Origin: Mimachlamys varia
Taxonomy: Eukaryota > Mollusca > Bivalvia > Pectinida > Pectinidae
Length of the DNA: 64,000 bases
Assembly (NCBI GenBank): GCA_947623455.1
Contig: OX392532.1
Span: 22,728,792 to 22,792,791, forward strand
Direction of reading: 5' to 3'
In this document: positions 1-13,900 of the stretch, piece by piece
How positions within the stretch are numbered: position 1 is the first letter of the stretch
Layout: each line of letters starts with the position of its first letter
Made by a program: the position numbers and the translations under genes
Notes under the pieces: generated by a model
Told to the model about the DNA's origin: nothing
Databases searched by the model: none
What the model saw: only the letters and a program-made list of their open reading frames with translations

Positions 1-409
1 TTTCACACGAAAATCACGTGAAATTTAAACGAAACCATTTGCATGTAAAAATCAACTTTATTATACATTTACATGAAATTCATATGAAATTCATGTGAAA
101 ACTTAACAATGAATTCAGCTTTGTAAAAAAATAAATTAAATAAAATGTCACATTAATTTTACGTAAACTTCACATTCACGTAAAGACACATTGCCTGTGT
201 CTCTGTAAGTATCACTTTGCTCATAGCTGTGTCCGTTGGTTTTGGGACTTGTCAGCAAAATGCAATTGCATACTCGTACAAGCAAATAAGAGGGATGTAT
301 AGAGGAAGGAAGGGAATTATCCAATTTTTAAAGAACGAATGAATATCAAACAATAGTTGGGCGCCAGGATCCCTCTTTTGTTTCAATTTTCTTCTCTCTA
401 TTTTCGTAG

Positions 410-3400
410 GATTGCTTCCAAAACTGTACCTACTTTATTGCGGCCTGCCACTGCAAATGCAGATGGAAATCTTGGAGCTGTCTCGACAAATACACAAAGC
501 CGTGCTCTTCAACTGACGGTACTTTGATTGTTACACTTTTGCACTTTGCTTGGGTAAACACCTTCCTTTGGTGACCAAACTGTTCTTTTATTATTTTCTC
601 TGGTCACTGCCATTGATTTAAGCTATACCTTTGAAGTATACGATGTATATTACAAAAACTTAAATCATCATACATTTAATGAAGTATGTATTGGATTATG
701 ATCCTGAACAAATTGAAGGTTGAATTGTTTGTACTACTTATGTTTGGGGACACTCCCGTAGCATTGGTTTTCCACTGTGGCGGAAACGACATCGGGGTGA
801 TGCCTGTTTGGATCTTGTGCATGTTTTCCCAGAATGAGTTTTAATTATATCATATATTTTTCGATGTCTTAGATATAGGTACTCAAAAAATACCAAAGAT
901 ATGGAGAGAGCAACACAATTGTAGAACAGATTCGTGCGAAGACTGTTTTAAACGGATGGAGGTCATGGGCGGATTGGTCGAGTGGTTAACACTCCGGCCT
1001 TTCATGCAGGCGGCCGGGGTTCGATCCCCGTAATCGTCATACATTTTCAGCATAACTTGACCAAATTAGACCTTTATGCATTTAACAAATTGCTTCGAGG
1101 CCCATTTACTGACATGTTTCACACTTAAGTTTTTTGTTTGGTTATTTTTCAACGAAAGGGTTTTTTTTGGGGGGGGGGGAAGGAAAAAATGATTTAAAAA
1201 ACAATGTTTAGGGACTTTTTATCATTCTTAAAGTTAATGTTAAAAAGGGAATTTGTTTAGCTAGCTAGAACTTAAACCAATGGACCGATTAAATTCGTTT
1301 CCCTTTGTAGTTTGTTATCATTATTCAAATAAGAAAATCTGATATTTTCCGAAATGTACTCGTTCGATATTTTACTATAAAATGTAATAAAATTAAATTA
1401 AAATATCATTTTGTTGCAACTGTCGTAAAGAGGCGATTGGACCGGTTTGATATCATTGTTACTGCTATGATGGTTTATTCGTAGATCTTGAGTGTATGGA
1501 GGCAGAAATATACTTGAGTGGCTTAGACGGAGGCTGTTCATATTGCAGCGTGCCTTGTCAGTAAGTGAATACTGTATCTAATAGTTCCATTAAAATTCGT
1601 ATTACTGCTACTAATATACCTCGCTCCTCAAATGTTTAATTTAGTGCCATACAAGAAGTTATGCGATCACATATCAGATATATGAAGACTTGTGATACCT
1701 AGAATGCTATAAGTATGCCTACTTGTTGTGATTGAGAATGATGCCGCAGTTCTCACTTTGAGAACGTAGCATTTATTTGGATGTGACCTGAATTTACATA
1801 CTCTTATTCTTCCAAAACACCTGGTCTTCTTTTATTTATTTTTTTCGAGGTTCTCTGTGTTAATCTTTCTTTTGTTCATATTTTGTCCCAAGGTTTTAAT
1901 AACTTTTGAATTTGGAGTACAGCTTTGTTGACGTTTCGATTTTTTTTTATTGTTTATGCCCCGCCTTAAAAAGCCAAAAAAATGCTGCATTTCGTTCCTG
2001 ATGGTTGCAGGTATTAATTTCAATTTTTAATTATAACTTCCTTTTTTCAGTGAACACACATACAAACGAACGGTGTCGATGTCGAAATGGCCATCATCTA
2101 GCTATGAACCAATCCTTGAAAACACACTTGAAAAGAAAGGAATAAAAGTGGCGGATTCAAGGTATGTGTGCGTTGTAATATTGTTTTATTGTTTTGTTTA
2201 ATTTTTATATAATTTACTGTAATCTACCGGTAGACTTTGAAAGTAGCAAAACGTCTGGATAATCGAAAGAAGGCTTAGACCATTAAGGCTTAGACTATTA
2301 AACCAAATAAAACCGAACTGCCTCGTTGCACTGTTTTCCTTTTCACAAATACAGTGACAACCTATCAAAATATGTAAAGTGTAACGTGATATAAAACAGA
2401 TTAAACAAATTAACAAAGCGTGGTATACCCTTGAACATCCGGTTTTCGACGGGGTAATTAATTATCGCAGATAGCACACGAAACAACTGTGAATAAAGTA
2501 TAAATATTATTTATGCAATAGTCTATCTTTTACCTTACCTGTACAATTGTTTCTCTATCAATTCGTTATTTCCTCATTACGATATCGGCATATTCCCACT
2601 CCTACTCGTCATGGCGCCATGACATGATATTGTGTTATCGACGGTAGTGCTTCCTAGCGTTTCAAAAGCATTGAAGACCACACCAGTCGAATTTTGTAAC
2701 AGGAAAACATATTCAAGAACCAACATTTGAGTTTCAAATAATCATCCTTCAGAAAATTCACAATTTGATATAAATAATAAGTTTTAATATTTTTTCAACG
2801 GAAGTGATATCAGAACATTTTTTTTTTGTATAATTCTCTGTTTTAAAACACTGCATTTCCTACCATTACATTCTTTTTATTGAAATAGTACACTAAAGCA
2901 TTTCACAGGGTCTGATGTAAAACAACATTATTTTCCATTTTTTATGAGGAAATACAATCTGAAATATGCTTTTCATAGCGTTTTATTCACAATGTTTACT
3001 AAGCGTTGCAAATTTTACTGAGGCTCACAACGCTGCAGGGAAGGTTTTTAATATGTATATAAAATGGGCTTAAGTAAACATTTGATTTTACGTGAGTATA
3101 TATTCAATCGGTGATACAATTACCCGTTTGAAACGCAAAGTCTACTTTTCTAGGTCAAACCGTTTTTTGTTGTGTGGGCATTAGACAGGCGACATCTGTT
3201 GAAAAATCACGCAAGAGTTTACGAGATATTTACAAAACGGCAAAGGCGTCGGAAACTCCATTTCGACGATAACGTAATGCCCAAACATACATGTAGTACA
3301 TAATGTTTATGTTAAATTCGACATATCATAAAGCAGATTTAACACATCAAAACAATAAAGCATAACACTTTTTTGGTGATTTACTATTACACCAAATTGT

Positions 3401-5789
3401 ACTGCCGAAGGACCACCCCCTACCCCCTACCCCCACCACCCCCTCCACCTCCACCCTCCCGGGTGAATCAGTCGGTCTACCCATACATGTACAATTCTGA
3501 GTATCAAACAGGGAGAGGTAACTAGTTTTTATGAGACTCTAGACTCCGGTATGCAGTGGGACCTTTAAGCAAACTGCTTCCTTGGTTACTACTTGAATTA
3601 TTGTTTTATTTTACAACTGTCATCATAACTTGATTTTCATTTATTTTCCATTTCATATCTATCATTGTGTATTTACCGTCAATTCTACCGTAATATTAGG
3701 TCGTCGACTGATTTATGACTTCATGGTTGCAATTGTGCGTTGTTATTTTAGATGTCGCATGTTTGATGAAGACTATGACTTATATTTATCTTGCATCCAG
3801 ATTTCATTCATATTGACAATAAATACAATATGACAGTCGTCCAATGGTTAAATTGTTTCAGAGCTGACCTTCTCTCCATCCGGATATACTTCTCATCGCT
3901 GATCACAGCCACTGAAACCGAAGTTTATTCCTACACGGTAAGTAACATATCTTTACAAGCGAAGCTTAATTTCTATATATAAGTCGAACGTTGTTATCTC
4001 GAATTCACCTAACTCGAATACTCGGATTACTCGACTGTTTCATTTATCTTTTACATTGTTTGCGGTCCCGCCGACTTTGAGATAACGAGGTCCGACTGTA
4101 ATTAGAAGTGTAAACTACCAATGCACAGCTCTTCATTCCATTTCTTAAACATTTAATACTATTAGTACAACCTCCCCTGTTATTATTTTGTTTTTATATT
4201 ATCTTTTACTTTTTTTTTAATTTATTTTTTTATTCTTTGTTTTCATTTAGATCATCAATTCAAGAAATGTATATTATTGAATATCACCAAAGAGTAATAC
4301 AATTGCGTTCACTTATTTCTGACATTCTTTTCCTAACCTATAAGGGCATCGATGGCAATAGTGTGACTTACAATCTAGTTTCGTCGTCAGGTAATTGTTG
4401 ATTAGTCATGCGTCATCATTTCTTAACGATATAAATATCTGAGGCGATCAAACGGAATACATTCATGGGGTTCTGTTCTAATAACAAATGTTTATAGCAT
4501 TCATAGGGTTCTGTTCTAATAACAAATGCGTGTAGACCTGTAAAGTAATGCAAATTACAAATGTAATTACCCTAACTTCTTCTGGTAGACAAACATATAC
4601 GACATAAAATCACCGGTGATCAGTCGATCGACTCATCATCACGTTGGAATATTCCTTTCATGTCGTGAAGTATATATCAAATGCATATTCGAAAATAAAG
4701 CGTCGATAGAACCTTAAAAATTAGTGTTATGCGAAATATTACCTAAATGAAAAGAAAATGTTGCTGATTGTCAAATTAGTGTAAACTTGCAGACATACAT
4801 TTTTGTAAATTTAATCATTTAATATAATACGATGTATTTCTAAATAATACAATCAATTTCGATAAATATGTTTTACCAAATGAATCAATATTTTCCCCAA
4901 GACTCGCTCGTCTATGTAGTCGACATCTCTATTTCTACAAGACGTTCTTATCGTGTTCTGTCGAAACATGGCATACTTTTCAGGAAATAAACAGTACCTC
5001 TTCATCAGAAAATATGTTATGCATCAATGCATCAATGACACAAATTAAGTAATATATCCTAACTGATAAACTATCCAGGATTATTGTTGCATCGTGATTT
5101 TTGTTTTGCATTTAAAACAGAAGCAATTTCATACCTCGTGGAACAAATGCATTTACGGCGATGTGTGTGAAACCACAAACGAGTCAGTAAATCTTTAATA
5201 GGAACTATCTTACACATCCTAAGAAGCAAACAGCTCAAAATCGCCTGGACGCGTTACAAACATGTTAGTGTGTGCAGTTACGTATGTGATACAGTAACAG
5301 CTAATAGTTTTTTACTGAAGAATTAGATTGATTAGTATTTTCATATAAGGTGATGCTGCTATCCCAATAAAATGTGTTGTAAATATCATTTAACTTAGAT
5401 TTAGGGTTTTATGTTTTTAAAGGGGTTTTAGACAAGACCATAAACAGATTATGAAATCCAATAAATTCAATGATTAAGATATCTGACCACGAGTACCTAT
5501 TTCATATTTTTAAAGCTATTACTCATACGTCATTGCTATTTCATGATTTATTTATATTTGTCTGCAGGTAATAAATTTCGTCAGTGACATTGGCGGCCAA
5601 CTCGGACTCTGGATTGGTGTCTCAATTTTGAGCCTGTTGGAAGTTATTGAACTAGTACTTCTTTTGATTGTAAACGCGTGCCAGCGAAGTAAACTTCGGG
5701 TCTCACAGAGAGGGGCAATTTCTTCGAAACCGGAGAAAGATGGTCGGCATCAACCAGACATGATGCAAGTCCAGGACTTGACCATGTAA
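410..5789 (+). CDS. DEG-A: DEG/ENaC-type sodium channel, last five exons (5' end outside window)
   Basis: Exons at 410-518, 1485-1560, 2051-2161, 3862-3937 and 5568-5789 all have AG/GT borders, and their phases join without a break. In order they encode the cysteine-rich part of the extracellular domain (CxxxC then CHCKC, then a C..C..C..PC cluster), the YxxxVSxxxWPS block typical of the family, the pre-TM2 segment IRIYFSSL, and the last exon with SDIGGQLGLW, filter triplet GVS and TM2, ending at TAA 5787-5789. Exon lengths 109, 76, 111 and 76 nt match the corresponding exons of the minus-strand genes (109/106, 79/76, 111/108, 76). Known for the family: trimeric plasma-membrane Na+ channels, two TM helices per subunit. 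The exon before 410 is not in the window. A possible poly(A) signal AATAAA is at 6,235. The ligand or subfamily (peptide-, acid- or mechano-gated) cannot be told. Confidence 0.88.
968..1040 (+). other. tRNA-like sequence (pseudo-tRNA or SINE head)
   Basis: GGATTGGTCGAGTGGTTAAC gives an A box and GGGGTTCGATCCCC an ideal B box. A four-pair stem with a 7-nt loop would place CAT as the anticodon. The acceptor and T stems pair poorly, so a functional tRNA is unlikely. In DEG-A intron. Confidence 0.45.
3985..4102. mobile_element. MITE, CTCGTTATCTCG family, internally deleted copy
   Basis: AGTCGAACGTTGTTATCTCG at the left and GAGATAACGAGGTCCGACTG at the right; only about 118 bp. Lies in the last intron of DEG-A. 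Confidence 0.6.
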
Positions 5790-6389
5790 GATATATATGG
5801 TGGCCCGCCATATTGGTACTGACGTTTCCGTGTTTTCGAAATGTTTTCGCCTTGGAAGTGTTTCAAGCGTTATGATCCTTGCTTGGGAGAATTACATTTT
5901 TTCTCTTATAGTTCGACTTCTTATGATGGTCCCGAAGTGTATTTTTAATGTTATGCCAGTGATGCGTTTTACTGTAGATATTATCAATACCTGATATTTT
6001 TATTAGATGAGCTGTATATTTATACAGGAATGAGACTTTACCCTATGGGTAACAGTTGACTCGTGAATGCTGGCGTACGTTTTATTGTATCTTACCGTAT
6101 TGTTGATATATATTATGAAATATCTTTTCTAGCCAGAGCATCATTTTTTGACTGTTTAACTTGACACATAATTACATGTTGGAACTTCTTTTGTTTTCAT
6201 TCATTTTAAGTCATATTTGTTGAGTAGATAATCAAATAAATTATCGGAAATTCTGTAGTAACGAGTGATAAACATCGACTTCAAAGTAGGTAAGAATTCA
6301 TAATTTATATCTACCAAATGAATTTTCCATCCATGATTAACTAATGTTGCTACAAATAACTATAGACATACCATAGAGTATATTAAATG

Positions 6390-6600
6390 AGGTTGTCGGC
6401 TGATGCAGTGGATAGCAAACCTGCTTTTCAACAAGGCAACCGGAGTTCAATTCCCAGACCGGACGTGTAAAGGTATGGGGGGGGGGGGGTCATCTGCCCG
6501 ACCTCGTGGTTTTTATCTGGGTACTCCAGTTTGCTCCCTCAATAAGACCCCAAAGCGGGCCAACATCCGGGCCAACAAGATTTTTTTATATTAACTGATA
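6390..6600 (+). mobile_element. tRNA-derived SINE, second family
   Basis: The tRNA-like head GGCTGATGCAGTGGATAGCA and B-box-like CCGGAGTTCAATTCCC are followed by a G-run and TTTATCTGGGTACTCCAGTT, a conserved-domain style core. No long ORF. Confidence 0.55.
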
Positions 6601-6997
6601 AGCTTTTTTCATAATTGGTGAACAATAAATAAATTGACATACCATATAGTATGAGGAAGAGCTTAATCAGAGTTGGTTTCTGCTCGAATCACATCACATC
6701 GCTTATCTCTTTTTTTACTACAATAGCACGTGTTATTCCACTCTCAAATAATTGCTAAATGCGGGAAAATATATATTATATATCACTTGTGGTATATATG
6801 ACCTTCCGGCCTTTTGATTGGTTGAGAAGTTGACTTTGCACGGAAATCACGTGGTTCAATGTCGTGCGGATTGCTGACGTCATCATCGATTGTTGATGTT
6901 GTCAATACTTGGCGCGAATATATCCAGGATGATACGTTTTGCGCATATCATAGTCCGCGGTTCAGTCCATTTTTTCCGAAACTCGAGGTTATTTGAT

Positions 6998-7115
6998 AAG
7001 TATATATTTCACTTTCATTATTTTTTAAATGTTACAAAAGACACTCGCTAGAGCTCGTTTGTAACTTTTAAAAAAATATTTCGAGTGAAATAAATTCCAT
7101 ATCCAACAACCAATC
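6998..7115. repeat. Palindrome, diverged copy
   Basis: Counterpart of 48,105-48,240: ATTTCACTTTCATTATTTTT against AATATTTCGAGTGAAAT, with the shared AAAGACACTCGC core. Less symmetrical. Confidence 0.55.
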
Positions 7116-7564
7116 ATTGTGTAACCTTTATATATATTACTGACAAAGAAAGATACAAGGGAAAGATAAGGAATTCACATGTAGGGAAGGGGCAGTCCAG
7201 TATGATAAAAATTTCCCAACATGTCAGTCACAACTTGGAATTTTCATTAAGACATAACTACGAAGTACAATATGCATTCATGAAACATTTATTGCAAAAT
7301 TAAAACAAAAAGTTATATACATAAGATAGTTCGGTAAAAGACGCCTTATTTTAATATACATGTAGCTGCTATTGTAAATATTGTCATTTAAAAAAAGGAA
7401 TTAAAAAAATATCCAACTTGATATAAGATTTCCAATACGCTCCCTACTCAATGAATGGAATGTATGTAAGTGAAGGTAATGAACAATATTCAATAAACAC
7501 ATAGGGAAGATAAAATTGTTTGTACTGACTAAAAAGATAACAAAACACAGCTGATCATTACCAA

Positions 7565-7860
7565 TGAAAGTCTTCTGATTGTATCGTTCACTACGAAGTT
7601 TCTAGACTTCATCACTTAAGAAATGAAATCCTCTGATTGTATCGTTCACCACGAAGCTTCCAGACTTCATCTCTTCAGAAATGATATCCTCTGATTGAAT
7701 CGTTCACTACGAAGTTTCTAGACTTTATCACTTCAGAAATGAAATCCTCTGATTGTATCGTTCACTTCGAAGTTTCTAGACTTTATCACTTCAGAAATGA
7801 TATCCTCTGATTGGATCGTTCACTACGAAGTGTATAGACTTCATCTCTTCAGAAATGATA
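7565..7860. repeat. 58-bp minisatellite after the DEG-B stop, five units
   Basis: Units of AAATGATATCCTCTGATTGG, then ATCGTTCACTACGAAG, then a variable 22 bp. It lies between the stop codon and the candidate poly(A) signal, so probably in the 3' UTR. Partner at 50,862-50,985 has two units. Confidence 0.85.
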
Positions 7861-7922
7861 TCCGCAGGCATCATTCTTTCCCAACACCAGGAGTCTCCCT
7901 CGGCTCAAGATTTGGCATAGTG

Positions 7923-10900
7923 TTAGATATGGTCTAATTCATGATCAGTGTCCCTCTGCTGTCCGTCGTCCTGGTCCTTCTTCTCAGTATTACGTTTTCG
8001 CCTCACACACGAGTCGATAAATAGACCAAATAGTTCTATGATTTCCAGGAGACTGAGCACAGAGAAACCTGCCCACAGTCCTATCTGGCCTCCTATGTCA
8101 CTCAGGAATTTCTCATCCTTAGCAACAACAAAAGTTCATGCATGAGAGATTACTACATACAGCTGTAACACAACAACTGTATACATCAGTACAAAGAAAT
8201 CCCAGATTCATTTTATAAGACAGTACTGAACATTCATGGTAAAGTATTACTATTTCAATAGAACTCTTAAGGAATTAAGAATAACATTTAGCGAAACATA
8301 AAACAGAGTTATAAAAACAGCCACTGTAGCTGAGTTAATGAGTTGGAATATCGTTAAGATATCATCATAATTCATGTTTATTATGATGATACAAAACAGC
8401 GGGGTTTATTTCTAATCCCACTGTGTTTGGAAATCAGACACCGTATATTATGTAAAGGTGAATAGAGTTGGATCTATCGTAGAATTAGAAATAACCCTAC
8501 TGTATATTGGAATGTGTTACGTTATCTCGAGATGATACTGTCGCAAATTGAGTTTACCAGCGAAACAAAATCCAACACCACCGAAGGAAACGACAATTTT
8601 AAGACCATTTCAAGTGTTTTCTTCTTCAAATGCATGGTCTCTCATCTGTGGATTACCATCGTTCGTGACGCCATTGTCATGACGTTTCAGGGTCAGTCGG
8701 GTCATCGAAGTCCTTCACAATCGCCATTAACCAATCAAAAACCGTGTAACATTCTAATAAATTATTAATTATTATTGGTTCAAAGTTCAATATAGAAATT
8801 GTGAAAAAAAACCCTTATATTACCGCTGTAAGTGTACTTACTGAGTAGGCGCGCTCCTCCGTTATAACCTCCTTAGTCAACGAGTGCAGATATACCTTCA
8901 CATTCAGTATGTCGTTACTGAAACATGACAAAAATGCTGTTTAAAGAGGCACGATGGTCTAGTGATAGGACGCTGGGCTCGTTATCGGTCCCGGTTACGG
9001 CACTTGTGTTGTATCGTTGTGCAAGATACTTTATACTGCTTGTTTCTGTCTACTCAACTGTAAATTAGTACGCGGTTGGGTTGAGCTAGAAATTGTAGAA
9101 TGCTAGCAAACCGAAGTGGCAGTACCGGTTGTATGCTCCCTAGGGAGTTGAGAAGGATACTGACTGGTTGCTAAGACCCTATAACCGCGGATAATAATTT
9201 GTGAACCGCTTTGAGACGGCCTTTAAAGTTGAAATAAAGCGCGGTATATCGTTGAACAACCATTCAATACATTTGCTTTCACAAAACATTCAGGGAATAC
9301 CGAAGCATTAACAACGCTATAACCCAAACTCGAAATCGATTAAACTAAGGGACAAAAAATGAACAAAGAAAAGATTTACATAATCATAAAGTACGAAAAA
9401 ACAAAGACCAGGTGTTCCGGAAGAGTAGGCGTCTTCTGCTCATCGATGTCATCAACCATAATCAAAGTGCATTAACATACCTGATTTTGTTAAAGTCCTT
9501 CTGGTTCCTATCAGCTAATAAAGTCACAAAAGGTTTGAAATTCCCTGACGGCCAGCGTGTCATAGACATTACAGGATCGTAACGTGTCTCCCTATTAAGA
9601 CAATACATGTGGTTCATGGATCTGTTTCACACATGTAAATATCATATTAATGGTAATTACTAAATGATCCCATTTTGCAAAAACAAAAAACGATTCGGCA
9701 AGTATTTCCAAACTGTCGAATATAGAAATGTTTGTTCTAGTCTTAAATGCAGTGTTTTTAATTTTCCTGAAGCAATGATTTTTATTTTTTGGAAATAGTA
9801 TTTGACAAAGTTTGTTGAACAATAATGATAAAACAGATTATGATGAAACAGACGTCCCAACGGAAATAATAATAGACTATACAAAATAAAAATCGGCATT
9901 TTTCTTTTGTGATCTAAAATATGAAAAAATAGATCAATTAAAAACAACACTTAATGCCATTTGAATTCATAGTTTTTTCTTTGTATGAACACTTAAATCA
10001 TTTCACTGGGGGCTTTACTTTCTTACAAAACAATGTACTTATTTCAAATCAGAGTCAAACAAAATAACGCATATTGCGTGGTCAGGACTAACATCTTCAC
10101 ATGCTTAACTGAACTCAGAGTTGATGCATAAACGAACAATAACAATAAAGTAAACAAACAAGGGACAACAAATTAACGACAACCAATTTAGTGTCACGGG
10201 AGAATAATAATGCCATACACATTGGTGTTTACATGATTCAGAATTGACATGTGTTTTGCAGTGTCTCTTCCACTACAATCAACGAAGAGTAGCTTTTGTA
10301 ATTTGAAAATCAGATTAGACCAAGACGAGTAAAATATTAATTAAATGAACTATTTTGTTATTCTACTTCATAAGTCGATATTAGCATGTCATTATCGTAA
10401 TCAGTCCATATACCGTGGCGACTGAACTCGTCTTTATTCATTGATTGTCAAATATCTGTTCAACGACAAAACCCTAAAGCATCCCTGAACCAATCGATAT
10501 ATGATTAAGATTTGTAAAACGATTTTTAAATTAACATTATTGAGTATCTCATGTCAAGATTAGAAAAAAACATTTACCTTTTCGTTACAATAAAACACAG
10601 CTCTGCCGCAAATTGCTGTGAAACCCAACATTTTATCAATCTAACTTAAAATTCTGAATTTTGACGTCTTTCTGCTTAAGACATCACAATACAATTTCAA
10701 GGTTGTGTCAGAAAGGATTAGAGGTGAAATGTATACATATTCAATTGCAGGAAATCTTAATAATATTAGCGAAAACGTCTTTTAGTCGTTTGATTTAACC
10801 TAGGATGTAAGAATTTGATCAACATTTTGATTCAGTTTGCAAGCGGTTCAATAAATAAAAAAAGTACTGTGTCATATTCAAATGCATGCTGGAATCTTGA

Positions 10901-13900
10901 GCACCAAAGCGGATACAGATTTAAAACAGATTTTATGTAGCGTTACTAAACTATTTAAATTGTATGGCTATCAACTTCAAACTAACCTGCATGGGACTTG
11001 ACACTGACTGGAACAATAATCTTGGTAAATAAAGTTTCGTATTTCTCTTTCCAAACACTCCAAGTCTGAAATACATAAACATTTATATAAAGAATGTATA
11101 TCATTTGGAAATATTAAACCTTTTGTGTATGAAATCGTTTCTTAGAATGATGTTTATTATAAAGATATATGTATATACAAGTAAATGCATGTATACATAT
11201 ATATCTTAATCATATATGTCACCAGAAACCGTTATGTTAGGTAAAACAATATAGACAGATGTCGAATACATTTCCTGAATTACATTAGCAAATTAAAAAT
11301 AAAACACAATGAAATCATGTTAAAAACTGGTTTCGTTGATACAGCGGAAATAAAAATATTTGATTGATAATTTATAAGTACTTTAATCTAGGTTTGTATT
11401 ACCTAAGTTATGAACTGTCATAAATTCATATGTCTGTACATTAACTCTGAGAATCACTTAAGAGTGTTATTATAATAACTACAACAGATGTACAAAGTAT
11501 GTCTTCCCTTTCAAAATGTACCGTCTTACTGAATGAACTGTTCTTTTAAGAAATAAAATCACATCTATCACATGTGTATGGTATGAGTTTTTTGTTCGTA
11601 GTAAAACCCCAGAAAGTACATTTCTTTAACCACAAAATTCATATTCATCCAAACTGTTTCCATTTATAAAACTTGAAATGAAACAATAGTTCATGCATTA
11701 TGGGAATGTGAATAAGTACAAATATTCTTAGTAGATTTCCCCTTTTATCCCTTTTGCTTTTAATGAAGAATCTTTTATATTTGGGTTTTATAATGAAAAA
11801 AAAAATGATAACTTGTAATTCTGATTATAAAGCTATCTATTAATAAAGCTAGATGTCAGCAGACTAGCCTCTCAGTTCCAGCATTATCAAATTTAAATTA
11901 ACGAATCCAAACCTGTTTACTTTTACTTTTCATATTATGAAATATGACGTCATGGATATCTGTGAAGACCCATGGCATACTATTTACATGAAGCCGACCC
12001 TAAGGCTGCGACAAAATCATTCCGAAACACATTTTATTGCAACTATTATATTGTAGTTGCATGATTGCAAGTTACAGACATTTACTACAACATATACAGT
12101 AGTATTGCAATTAAAACCAACGTTAATGTATTTACATTCCATTGCTCAAACCTCTTAACAACCTTTTACGTCGCATGTTCTGTTTACGTCATCAAAGTCT
12201 GTTGACGTATATCGGTGACGACATCCGCATAACAACGCCAAACTTTCCGCCTGACAAAGCCGGACGCACTCCTAACAAAAAAATGAATGACGACAAAATA
12301 AGTTAAACATGTCACAGACCGCTTGTCTTCGGCTTTGAGTCTATAAAAACCACGAGCGATCTACGAGCCGTTAGACCCTTCCTTACCCAGGGATAATATC
12401 AAAGTTCAATTTGTGTGAAACGATACCTTATAAGAGTTGCTTCCCTTTAAAACATATATGATTACTTACAAGTTTCCTTTCCCCAGCAAACTAGTAGTCG
12501 TTAAATAAAAAAAATGTGCTTTCACAGCATATCGGTAAATGTAGGTTATATTCATTAAGAAGGAGGGTACATTTTCGAATATAATTAGAACAATACAATA
12601 TTTTTATTAAATTTCAGCTATATTAAAACTCACCCTTGAGGAGGAGAATGTATTTTCAGGGTCACATTCGTTGGTTCCCTCGTATCGGTGTCGTTCAATC
12701 TAAACGATTCAAGACATTATGTGTTTATATAATGTTCCGTGTAGTTAAGTACATATTAAAGCATATAGTGTAATAACTAAAGGGACAATTTAGTCAATCA
12801 ACTTTTTTCATTATTCAATTAGAATTTTTCTAAATGCATAAATCGATAAAAAAAGAACCAGTACTTGAATTTTAAATTCCACGAAGCCATTACCAGAGTG
12901 ATCCGTTTAATTATTGGAAAAGCCCGCGTCAAATATTGTAAAATCAAAATATCGTGTAAACATTTCATATGGAGTCAGAACTCCAATTTTATGCAATATT
13001 TGGCAATATCGTTAAAATAAACAAACTTCATAAAATTGTCCTTATAACCAAATGTTCAGGTTCAAAGTTTGCAATAAAATTTTGAATACTTTGGGAAAAA
13101 ATAGTTTTAGTTCAATTTCAGGATAATTGATCAATGTAAATATATTTTGTGTAGAAACGTTTGAAATCTTGTGAAGGTCTGAATAAACTAAATATATTAA
13201 ATTGTTCCCAATAACCCATCCCGATAATTATATAAGGTGTACGTTCATAAATTTGCAGCCACAGTAATTGAAAGTAAATTAATTCTAAGTGCATTAATTT
13301 TGTATTAAAACATATAATTCAGACAGAATTTATCTTCCTTGTACGGTGTACGAAACATGATGCAGTGACCCATGCAAGAATAAAGAGAATACTTTAAATG
13401 TACATAGTTTAGCGGTCATCACATTTTAGCGTTTTCCGCACTGAATACATTCTGCTAAATTAGCACTAAGAAAAAAGGACTCTATGTATTACCTTCTACA
13501 TCAAGCATTGAGAGAGCACCAATTTATCATTGTGCTTATTTGTTTTAATTCGGACATGTGCTAAAATTTTGAGTACGCCAAAATCAGTACATTTACAGTA
13601 TGCTCAGGATACTTTTACATAACATATATGTGGGCATTTATGAGTGGTAAACGTACCGTGGAAAGTCCTACGTTGATTGAGAACCCGGTTGGAAGAGATA
13701 TCCCATTATCATCCAGATCGGGAAGGCGTCGCTGATTAGTGATGGCCAATCGGACACCTGCAGACTCGGAAATGAAGGGGACATACTCGACCTGTCGGAC
13801 GTTCAGTATCAACTCCAACCCTCAAAACAAGAAAGAGATGAAGTGCATATAAGTATGGGTCGCCATGCCAGCACACAATGGGGCGATATTCTTAAGGGAA

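Larger units (their letters stand above)
5790..7922. other. Tail-to-tail spacer between DEG-A and DEG-B
   Basis: Holds the DEG-A 3' flank with AATAAA at 6,235, a SINE (6,390-6,600), a repeat module with CACGTG and TGACGTCATC (6,715-6,975), a palindrome and the DEG-B 3' UTR. No other coding potential seen. Confidence 0.6.
6600..8350. repeat. Segmental duplication block A, copy 1
   Basis: The stretch from about 6,600 through the DEG-B terminal exon to 8,345 recurs, with insertions, at about 47,800-51,460. It includes the 3' flank of DEG-B, its 58-bp minisatellite and its last exon. Similarity ends at a shared GCTGAGTTAATGA, after which copy 1 continues into DEG-B intron 11 and copy 2 does not. 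Confidence 0.85.

Noticed and set aside
968..1040. Functional tRNA gene
   Set aside because: Both pol III boxes are good but the acceptor and T stems do not pair, so I list it only as tRNA-like.
9660..9950. 96-codon minus-strand ORF between DEG-B exons
   Set aside because: AT-rich intron 9 sequence; inclusion would break the phase-consistent exon chain.
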